Positions 56,301 to 64,000 of a DNA stretch of 64,000 bases are shown in pieces; the stretch's first letter is position 1; the number at the start of each line of letters is the position of its first letter. The notes beneath the pieces are model-generated. The model searched no databases. It had not been told where the DNA came from and worked only from the letters and a program-made list of their open reading frames with translations. Origin of the DNA: Glandiceps talaboti (Eukaryota; Hemichordata; Enteropneusta; Spengelidae); contig NC_135558.1 of the NCBI RefSeq assembly GCF_964340395.1, forward strand, positions 21,460,371-21,524,370. The letters are read 5' to 3'. Position numbers and translations under genes: made by a program.

Positions 56301-59300
56301 TATTATCATTATGACTTAGATCAGAGACTAGAGATAATAACATTACTACGACTTAGATCAGAGACTAGAGATAATATCATTACTACGACTTAGATCAGAG
56401 ACTAGAGATAATATTATTACTATGACTTAGATCAGAGACTAGAGATAATATTACTATGACTTAGATCAGAGACTAGAGATAATATTATAACTATGACTTA
56501 GATCAGAGACTAGAGATAATATCATTACTATGACTTAGATCAGAGACTAGAGATAATATCATTACTGTGACTTAGATCAGAGACTAGAGATAATATCATT
56601 ACTGTGACTTAGATCAGAGACTAGAGATAATAACATTACTATGACTTAGATCAGAGACTAGAGATAATATCATTACTGTGACTTAGATCAGAGACTAGAG
56701 ATAATATCATTACTGTGACTTAGATCAGAGACTAGAGATAATAACATTACTACGACTTAGATTAGAGACTAGAGATAATATCATTACTACGACTTAGATC
56801 AGAGACTAGAGATAATATCATTACTACGACTTAGATCAGAGACTAGAGATAATATCATTACTACGACTTAGATCAGAGACTAGAGATAATATCATTACTA
56901 CGACTTAGATCAGAGACTAGAGATAATATCATTACTATGACTTAGATCAGAGACTAGAGATATTATCATTACTATGACTTAGATCAGAGACTAGAGATAA
57001 TAACATTACTACGACTTAGATCAGAGACTAGAGATAATATCAATACTACGACTTAGATCAGAGACTAGAGATAATATTATTACTATGACTTAGATCAGAG
57101 ACTAGAGATAATATTACTATGACTTAGATCAGAGACTAGAGATAATATTACTATGACTTAGATCAGAGACTAGAGATAATATTATTATTACTATGACTTA
57201 GATCAGAGACTAGAGATAATATCATTACTATGACTTAGATCAGAGACTAGAGATAATATTATTACTGTGACTTAGATCAGAGACTAGAGATAATATTATT
57301 ACTATGACTTAGATCAGAGACTCGAGATAATATCATTACTACGACTTAGATCAGAGACTAGAGATATTATCATTACTATGACTTAGATCAGAGACTAGAG
57401 ATAATATCATTACTATGACTTAGATCAGAGACTAGAGATAATAACATTACTATGACTTAGATCAGAGACTAGAGATAATAACATTACTATGACTTAGATC
57501 AGAGACTAGAGATAATAACATTACTATGACTTAGATCAGAGACTAGAGATAATATCATTACTACGACTTAGATCAGAGACTAGAGATAATATCATTACTA
57601 TAGCTTAGATCAGAGACTAGAGATAATATCATTACTACGACTTAGATCAGAGACTAGAGATAATATCGTTACTATGGCTTAGATCAGAGACTAGAGATAA
57701 TATCATTACTGTGACTTAGCTCAGAGACTAGAGATAATATCATTACTGTGACTTAGATCAGAGACTAGAGATAATAACATTACTGTGACTTAGATCAGAG
57801 ACTAGAGATAATAACATTACTACGACTTAGATCAGAGACTAGAGATAATATCATTACTACGACTTAGATCAGAGACTAGAGATAATATTATTACTATGAC
57901 TTAGATCAGAGACTAGAGATAATATTACTATGACTTAGATCAGAGACTAGAGATAATATTATTACTATGACTTAGATCAGAGACTAGAGATAATATTATT
58001 ACTATGACTTAGATCAGAGACTAGAGATAATATTATTACTATGACTTAGATCAGAGACTAGAGATAATATTATTACTATGACTTAGATCAGAGACTAGAG
58101 ATAATATTATTACTGTGACTTAGATCAGAGACTAGAGATAATATCATTACTATGACTTAGATCAGAGACTCGAGATAATATCATTACTACGACTTAGATC
58201 AGAGACTAGAGATATTATCATTACTACGACTTAGATCAGAGACTAGAGATAATATTACTATGACTTAGATCAGAGACTAGAGATAATATTACTATGACTT
58301 AGATCAGAGACTAGAGATAATATCATTACTGTGACTTAGATCAGAGACTAGAGATAATATCATTACTGTGACTTAGCTCAGAGACTAGAGATAATATCAT
58401 TACTATGACTTAGATCAGAGACTAGAGATAATATCATTACTGTGACTTAGATCAGAGACTAGAGATAATATCATTACTGTGACTTAGATCAGAGACTAGA
58501 GATAATATCATTACTATGACTTAGATTAGAGACTAGAGATAATAACATTACTATGACTTAGATCAGAGACGAGATCATGTCATTACTGAGACTTAGATCA
58601 GAGACTAGAGATAATATCATTACTATGACTTAGATCAGAGACTAGAGATAATAACATTACTATGACTTAGATCAGAGACGAGATAATGTCATTACTACGA
58701 CTTAGATCAGAGACTAGAGATAATATCATTACTACGACTTAGATCAGAGACTAGAGATATTATCATTATGACTTAGATCAGAGACTAGAGATAATAACAT
58801 TACTACGACTTAGATCAGAGACTAGAGATAATATCATTACTACGACTTAGATCAGAGACTAGAGATAATATTATTACTATGACTTAGATCAGAGACTAGA
58901 GATAATATTACTATGACTTAGATCAGAGACTAGAGATAATATTACTATGACTTAGATCAGAGACTAGAGATAATATTATAACTATGACTTAGATCAGAGA
59001 CTAGAGATAATATCATTACTATGACTTAGATCAGAGACTAGAGATAATATCATTACTGTGACTTAGATCAGAGACTAGAGATAATATCATTACTGTGACT
59101 TAGATCAGAGACTAGAGATAATAACATTACTATGACTTAGATCAGAGACTAGAGATAATATCATTACTGTGACTTAGATCAGAGACTAGAGATAATATCA
59201 TTACTGTGACTTAGATCAGAGACTAGAGATAATAACATTACTATGACTTAGATCAGAGACTAGAGATAATAACATTACTACGACTTAGATTAGAGACTAG

Positions 59301-62300
59301 AGATAATATCATTACTACGACTTAGATCAGAGACTAGAGATAATATCATTACTACGACTTAGATCAGAGACTAGAGATAATATCATTACTACGACTTAGA
59401 TCAGAGACTAGAGATAATATCATTACTATGACTTAGATCAGAGACTAGAGATATTATCATTACTATGACTTAGATCAGAGACTAGAGATAATAACATTAC
59501 TACGACTTAGATCAGAGACTAGAGATAATATCAATACTACGACTTAGATCAGAGACTAGAGATAATATTATTACTATGACTTAGATCAGAGACTAGAGAT
59601 AATATTACTATGACTTAGATCAGAGACTAGAGATAATATTACTATGACTTAGATCAGAGACTAGAGATAATATTATTACTATGACTTAGATCAGAGACTA
59701 GAGATAATATCATTACTATGACTTAGATCAGAGACTAGAGATAATATTATTACTGTGACTTAGATCAGAGACTAGAGATAATATTATTACTATGACTTAG
59801 ATCAGAGACTCGAGATAATATCATTACTACGACTTAGATCAGAGACTAGAGATATTATCATTACTATGACTTAGATCAGAGACTAGAGATAATATCATTA
59901 CTATGACTTAGATCAGAGACTAGAGATAATAACATTACTATGACTTAGATCAGAGACTAGAGATAATAACATTACTATGACTTAGATCAGAGACTAGAGA
60001 TAATAACATTACTATGACTTAGATCAGAGACTAGAGATAATATCATTACTACGACTTAGATCAGAGACTAGAGATAATATCATTACTATAGCTTAGATCA
60101 GAGACTAGAGATAATATCATTACTACGACTTAGATCAGAGACTAGAGATAATATCGTTACTATGGCTTAGATCAGAGACTAGAGATAATATCATTACTGT
60201 GACTTAGCTCAGAGACTAGAGATAATATCATTACTGTGACTTAGATCAGAGACTAGAGATAATAACATTACTGTGACTTAGATCAGAGACTAGAGATAAT
60301 AACATTACTACGACTTAGATCAGAGACTAGAGATAATATCATTACTACGACTTAGATCAGAGACTAGAGATAATATTATTACTATGACTTAGATCAGAGA
60401 CTAGAGATAATATTACTATGACTTAGATCAGAGACTAGAGATAATATTATTACTATGACTTAGATCAGAGACTAGAGATAATATTATTACTATGACTTAG
60501 ATCAGAGACTAGAGATAATATTATTACTATGACTTAGATCAGAGACTAGAGATAATATCATTACTATAACTGAGATCAGGACTAGAGATAATATCATTAC
60601 TATGACTTAGATCAGAGACTAGAGATAATATCATTACTATGACTTAGATCAGAGACTAGAGATAATATCATTACTATGACTTAGATCAGAGACTAGAGAT
60701 AATAACATTACTACGACTTAGATCAGAGACTAGAGATAATAACATTACTATGACTTAGATCAGAGACTAGAGATAATAACATTACTATGACTTAGATCAG
60801 AGACGAGATAATATCATTACTATGACTTAGATCAGAGACTAGAGATAATAACATTACTATGACTTAGATCAGAGACTAGAGATAATAAAATTACTATGAC
60901 TTAGATCAGAGACTAGAGATAATATCATTACTATGGCTTAGATCAGAGACTAGAGATAATATCATTACTGTGACTTAGCTCAGAGACTAGAGATAATATC
61001 ATTACTGTGACTTAGCTCAGAGACTAGAGATAATATCATTACTGTGACTTAGATCAGAGACTAGAGATAATATCATTACTATGACTTAGATTAGAGACTA
61101 GAGATAATATCATTACTGTGACTTAGATCAGAGACTAGAGATAATATCATTACTGTGACTTAGATCAGAGACTAGAGATATTATCATTACTATGACTTAG
61201 ATTAGAGACTAGAGATAATATCATTACTATGACTTAGATCAGAGACTAGAGATAATATCATTACTTGGGTAACGAGTGCTGTCTTTCAGCAATTTTACTC
61301 CTAAAGTAGAGATAACCAAAACTTGTAGATTATGATGTAAAATTTACCACATTTGCTAAGAAAATAAAAACCGCAGAGATCGGAAGGTGTTCTGAAGACG
61401 TTACATACAGCGTGTCTCCACCATACAGATCCAATTTACCCATTAGCAAATTTTACCTGACTTGCTTAGCTTCACTATTTGCATAGCTTAGGTCTAGTCT
61501 AGTATTTATGGTTTGCAAGTATACTGTAATTGTTATTCAAGTACATCAATGTCTCCACATACCTCTCCGGTTCTATCGTACTCTGCCGCTTTTGGTATGA
61601 CTTCTTCGCTTACAAATTTCCTTACAACTTCCTTGATTTGTTGTTGCTCTGAAGTGAGTTCTAAAAATCAAAATATATCAGTTCAGAAGAAATTCATATT
61701 CTAAAAGATTCTTTCAAAATATAATATTATAAAGTATACGTAGATTGTGGTCAAAGTTGAGACCACTATTGTAATTTAAGTAGTTTGCGGTCAAACTTGA
61801 GTCCACTATTATAGTAGTTTGCGGTCAAACTTGAGTCCACTATTATAGTAGTTTGCGGTCAAACTTGAGTCCACTATTATAGTAGTTTGTGGTCAAACTT
61901 GAGACCACTATTATAGTAGTTTGTGGTCAAACTTGAGACCAGTATTATAGTAGTTTGTGGTCAAACTTGAGTCCACTATTATAGTAGTTTGTGGTCAAAC
62001 TTGAGACCACTATTATTATAGTAGTTTGTGGTCAAACTTGACACCACTATTATAGTAGTTTGTGGTCAAACTTGACACCAGTATTATAGTAGTTTGTTGT
62101 CAAACTTGACACCAGTATTACAGTAGTTTGTGGTCAAACTTGACACCACTATTATAGTAGTTTGTGGTCAAACTTGACACCACTATTATAGTAGTTTGTG
62201 GTCAAACTTGACACCAGTATTATAGTAGTTTGTTGTCAAACTTGACACCAGTATTATAGTAGTTTGTTGTCAAACTTGACACCAGTATTACAGTAGTTTG

Positions 62301-63754
62301 TGGTCAAACTTGAGACCACTATTATAGTAGTTTGTGGTCAAACTTGAGACCAGTATTATAGTAGTTTGTGGTCAAACTTGAGACCACTATTATTATAGTA
62401 GTTTGTGGTCAAACTTGAGACCACTATTATAGTAGTTTGTGGTCAAACTTGAGACCACTATTATAGTAGTTTGTGGTCAAACTTGACACCAGTATTATAG
62501 TAGTTTGTTGTCAAACTTGACACCAGTATTATAGTAGTTTGTGGTCAAACTTGAGACCACTATTATAGTAGTTTGTGGTCAAACTTGAGACCACTATTAT
62601 AGTAGTTTGTGGTCAAATTTGAGACTTGAAACTGTGACTCTATCTACATCAACACAAAACTGTGACTCTACATCAACTACAAGATTTAGTTCTATAAATT
62701 TGCATATATGAGACTTATAGTTCAATCATTTATGCAGCGAGTAATGAAAAATTTTAAGTTTGCATTTGATTTAATAAAATTCAGTGCACACTTTTTTTTT
62801 TGGGGGGGGTGAGTTTCAAATACATTTTTGTGTAGCCCTTGTCTACCTAAACTGTATTTACTCAAGATGAAGTGTATGTATGGTTTATAAAAAATGATAT
62901 TAAGGTCTAGCTAATTCAACAGTTCCTTGTTATTACTTTTATAATTACTGTAATAGTTAACATTCTTAATTGTAATACATGTTTATGTTGGTATTACTAT
63001 TCAAATTCAAGACATTGAATACAAAGAAATATTCAAATGAATATAAAGATAAAACTATGAAATGACCAACTAGCTGACCCAGCTTCACCTGGCCCAATGT
63101 CGAATAGAAAGAAAAAAGATTATTTCATGTTTATTTCGACTTATCTACAATGTGTATGTTTCTTGTTATGCACATTTGTATGAAATATATGTAAGTATAC
63201 AAGCTTATTCAACTTAAAGCACAACACTTGAAAATATGAAAATACTCTAATTCATGCACTCACATTACTTAACGATGAATCAGTGGTATAATCTAACTCT
63301 TAACTTATGAAAACAAACAGAAAGAGTGACTCCCAGACTGATATAGAAAGACAATAATAATTTCGATAAAACTAAATTGCACGAGTCTGAAACAGACCCA
63401 AGGCTGTATCGTATAGCTTTGTACATGTATCCCAGAAACTAGCGTACAAAACGCATTTTGTCTGGCCTAATCAACAATTTACTATCGCAGATAACGTTAG
63501 CAAAATCATCCCCCCCCCACACACACACACACACACACACGCCATCACGTTTGCAGTTACTACATACAATACTATATTTATATATTTTATCAAATATTCT
63601 ATATTTATTATATTTCAATTATTATTTAATTATATAAATGTGTCGTACCAAATGAGAGTCCAGAATCAGAAGGTGTGTTTGTTCCTGGTTCAGCTACTCC
63701 AATTGTAGTAGAGTTTGATCGTAATACAGAAACCGTTGCCAATCTTTGGAGACT
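34069..63754 (-). CDS. ACADM: Medium-chain acyl-CoA dehydrogenase, copy B (mitochondrial), exons 2-12
   Basis: Tandem paralogue of copy A with the same predicted reaction. Coding exons in transcript order: 63754-63649, 61660-61563, 44994-44925, 41604-41504, 41221-41141, 40926-40687, 38719-38579, 37742-37647, 34818-34570, 34149-34069. Exon lengths and phases equal copy A, and no stops are seen. At several sites where A deviates, B keeps the family residue: [33 protein letters not shown] has its own deviation, WITGGG in place of the family WITNGG at the FAD contact loop, plus IVERD and IGKK. It therefore looks like the better-conserved copy overall. Intron 3 is about 16.6 kb, of which 15.1 kb is one minisatellite. 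The intron between exons 9 and 7/8 holds a candidate nested gene. Exon 1 should lie beyond 63754; I could not identify it before 64000. Confidence 0.93.
34570..34818 (-). CDS. ACADM: ACADM copy B exon 11
   Basis: 249 nt. Protein identical to copy A; I see one silent base difference (CAAGGAGA versus CAGGGAGA in the GERN region). Contains family signature 2. The near identity of this exon contrasts with exons 2, 5 and 9. Confidence 0.96.
35045..35382. repeat. Mixed AT, CA and GACA microsatellites
   Basis: AT run about 35048-35070, CA-rich and GACA-rich runs 35155-35382. In the intron between exons 10 and 11 of copy B, absent from copy A. Confidence 0.95.
35557..37610. repeat. 62-bp minisatellite, copy B (~33 copies)
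   Basis: Same unit and same intron position as 11837-12952 in copy A. The right edge is again about 35 bp from the exon 10 donor. Confidence 0.97.
37647..37742 (-). CDS. ACADM: ACADM copy B exon 10
   Basis: 96 nt. Encodes [20 protein letters not shown] then [12 protein letters not shown]. One residue differs from copy A. Adjacent to the 33-copy 62-bp minisatellite. Confidence 0.95.
38579..38719 (-). CDS. ACADM: ACADM copy B exon 9
   Basis: 141 nt. Encodes [19 protein letters not shown]...[21 protein letters not shown] equals human. All the base differences from copy A that I can see in this exon change an amino acid (L/Q, T/F, V/A, EF/KT). Confidence 0.94.
39070..39134. repeat. (CA)n microsatellite
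   Basis: About 32 CA units; the copy A counterpart is 15299-15327. Confidence 0.97.
39296..39301 (-). promoter_or_regulatory. AATAAA polyadenylation signal of nested gene
   Basis: AATAAA on the minus strand, about 42 nt beyond the TAA at 39343. The matching sequence in copy A (around 15490) reads GAATGAA and is not a signal, so the hexamer goes with the presence of the nested gene. Confidence 0.45.
39343..40177 (-). CDS. Candidate nested two-exon gene inside ACADM copy B intron, unknown product (~179 aa)
   Basis: Not recognised. Exon 1 is 40177-40129: ATG, then [16 protein letters not shown] and one base. A weak donor G|GTCAGC follows. Exon 2 is 39833-39343, after a TTTTTTGGGGTTTCCAG acceptor; it starts [17 protein letters not shown] when spliced and ends with TAA. 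The phases match exactly, so the splice gives one frame. Exon 2 alone is 162 codons free of stops, with balanced composition: many Gln, Tyr, Arg and Trp, no membrane segment and no signal peptide (motifs [25 protein letters not shown]). An AATAAA lies about 42 nt past the stop. It is on the same strand as ACADM, in the intron between exons 7/8 and 9, and copy A lacks it. The composition is reminiscent of small ciliary or axonemal proteins, but I cannot assign a family. It could also be a retroposed fragment. Confidence 0.5.
40687..40926 (-). CDS. ACADM: ACADM copy B exon 7/8 (fused)
   Basis: 240 nt with signature [15 protein letters not shown]. The FAD-contact loop reads [10 protein letters not shown], where human has NGG and copy A has NGS. 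Ends [10 protein letters not shown]. Same splice sites as copy A. Confidence 0.96.
41141..41221 (-). CDS. ACADM: ACADM copy B exon 6
   Basis: 81 nt. Encodes [20 protein letters not shown] then IDEPLVA. Two residues differ from copy A. Acceptor CAACAG, donor GTAAGT. Confidence 0.93.
41330..41384. repeat. (GACA)n microsatellite
   Basis: About 13 units, intron between exons 5 and 6 of copy B. Confidence 0.95.
41504..41604 (-). CDS. ACADM: ACADM copy B exon 5
   Basis: 101 nt. Encodes (G)[19 protein letters not shown] then [14 protein letters not shown]. Six residues differ from copy A; CTG matches human. Acceptor ACCTAG, donor GTGAGT. Confidence 0.93.
41686..44106. repeat. 14-bp minisatellite, copy B (~170 copies)
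   Basis: Unit TAGTGGTAATAATG, uninterrupted by other sequence. Contains longer repeated blocks, for example the segment with GTCGCACTTATAATGAAGTG at about 42248 and 42858. Overlapping minus-strand frames of 382 and 390 codons are repeat artefacts. Confidence 0.97.
44590..44672 (-). repeat. tRNA-derived SINE head (A and B boxes)
   Basis: The minus strand reads CCCGTGGCGTAGTTATTACA, then AGTAGTCATGAGGTCCTAGA and GGGTTCGATC. GTGGCGTAGTTA (44652-44641) fits a pol III A box and GGTTCGATC (44602-44594) a B box, about 40 nt apart. Too diverged for a functional tRNA. Copy A keeps only the A-box half (about 19617-19670). Confidence 0.5.
44925..44994 (-). CDS. ACADM: ACADM copy B exon 4
   Basis: 70 nt. 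Encodes [16 protein letters not shown]...IEEKY plus the first base of Gly. Two residues differ from copy A. Same CCATAG acceptor and G|GTATGG donor. Confidence 0.86.
45365..45536. repeat. Poly-C / poly-G tracts
   Basis: C run about 45369-45384 and G run about 45516-45536, an inverted pair about 150 bp apart. Copy A has only the G run (20391-20406). Confidence 0.9.
46165..61265. repeat. 37-bp minisatellite, copy B, 15.1 kb (~410 copies)
   Basis: Unit CTAGAGATAATATCATTACT then ATGACTTAGATCAGAGA. Unit variants: four bases lost (AGACGAGAT, 33 bp), three lost (AATATTACT, 34 bp), and base changes at TATG/TGTG/TACG/TGCG and ATC/ATT/AAC. Larger repeated blocks of about 148 bp, 1.5 kb, 2.5 kb and 2.8 kb are visible. 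Fills most of intron 3 of ACADM copy B. No gene inside. Confidence 0.98.
61563..61660 (-). CDS. ACADM: ACADM copy B exon 3
   Basis: 98 nt. Encodes [16 protein letters not shown]...[15 protein letters not shown]. Acceptor TTTTAG, donor GTATGT. It sits about 300 bp upstream (in gene direction) of the giant 37-bp array. Confidence 0.93.
61738..62625. repeat. 34-bp minisatellite, copy B (~26 copies)
   Basis: Same unit and intron as 22856-24060. Many consecutive variant orders are shared with copy A, so part of the array was already laid out before the duplication. Confidence 0.97.
62640..63640. other. Copy B intron 2 remainder, no gene seen
   Basis: 62640-63450 has no match in copy A. ACTAGCTGACCCAGCTTCAC at 63069 resembles a motif found at the ends of dispersed repeats. 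From 63465 the sequence again matches copy A (25108 on), including a CA run (63520-63540). Confidence 0.4.
63649..63754 (-). CDS. ACADM: ACADM copy B exon 2 (transit peptide region)
   Basis: 106 nt, same boundaries as copy A. Starts [20 protein letters not shown] and ends GLSF. Seven base differences from copy A, six of them amino-acid changing by my reading. Confidence 0.85.
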
Positions 63755-64000
63755 CTGTAATAAGTATACTTATATCATGATTGTTATTAAATGTAATAGT
63801 ATCGTCGCCGATCGATTCTCGGAAGTTGGTAACGTCCCCATCACGGTTCATAGATGGTTTTAAAGTCTGAATATATATCACTTATTATTGTCTAAGGCGT
63901 AATACTCTAGTCCGAGTCTGAAACCCATATAAAACCTAAGAAACTCGCATTCGGATCGGACAGAACAAAAGCAGGTCTCATCGACTTGTTGGGGACTCGA
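63755..64000. other. 5' side of copy B exon 2; exon 1 not identified
   Basis: Homology to copy A ends near 63815. No convincing short first exon with ATG and donor is visible before the window ends. Confidence 0.4.

Larger units (their letters stand above)
33065..63815. repeat. ACADM: Segmental tandem duplication, unit B
   Basis: Partner of unit A in direct orientation. It is nearly twice as long, mainly because the 37-bp array in intron 3 grew by about 14 kb and the 62-bp array nearly doubled. Confidence 0.85.

Noticed and set aside
46165-61265. Possible CRISPR-like array because of regular repeats
   Set aside because: Units are contiguous with no unique spacers, and the setting is a eukaryotic intron.
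63069-63110. ACTAGCTGACCCAGCTTCAC motif as a transposon end
   Set aside because: Similar to a motif at ends of dispersed repeats, but no partner end or coding sequence is visible.

Overview
The window is animal nuclear DNA. It has long introns with GT-AG splice sites, AATAAA-type signals, non-LTR retrotransposon fragments, terminal-inverted-repeat (TIR) elements and very abundant micro- and minisatellites. The protein-coding gene is clearly metazoan. The repeat style suggests a marine invertebrate (for example a mollusc, brachiopod, annelid, hemichordate or lancelet), but nothing I can see fixes the species.

The core is a tandem duplication of a minus-strand gene for mitochondrial medium-chain acyl-CoA dehydrogenase (ACADM). 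Copy A has exons between 10349 and 25413; copy B has exons between 34069 and 63754. In each copy I can place ten coding exons covering everything except the first short exon. Exon lengths are identical between copies (106, 98, 70, 101, 81, 240, 141, 96, 249, 81 nt), and from exon 3 to exon 11 they match human ACADM, except that human exons 7 and 8 are one exon here. Both copies are open throughout, with canonical acceptor AG and donor GT, and encode about 420 residues without exon 1. They differ at roughly 31 residues.

Layout: 1-9.0 kb is gene-poor flank downstream of copy A, with microsatellites, an old ~330-bp tandem repeat, a retrotransposon tail (4.5-5.0 kb), and a 29-bp minisatellite split by a 960-bp TG...CA insertion. 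9.0-25.5 kb is copy A. 25.5-33.0 kb separates the copies: local tandem duplications, then a 5'-truncated non-LTR retrotransposon whose reverse-transcriptase region was split by a 2.79-kb TIR element with a TAA target duplication. 33.0-63.8 kb is copy B. Matching introns of both copies carry the same minisatellite families (62-, 14-, 37- and 34-bp units), so these predate the duplication. The 37-bp array is 1.1 kb in copy A but 15.1 kb in copy B.

Copy-specific features: copy A has two TIR elements (10981-11405 and 18275-18762) and a Tx1/L1-like fragment (about 24.47-24.9 kb). Copy B has a candidate two-exon nested gene on the same strand (39343-40177, about 179 aa, AATAAA downstream) and a tRNA-like SINE head (44590-44672). 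Both ACADM products should act in mitochondrial beta-oxidation, passing electrons to ETF. Their differences at conserved and pocket-lining sites suggest functional divergence. The first exon of neither copy was identified.
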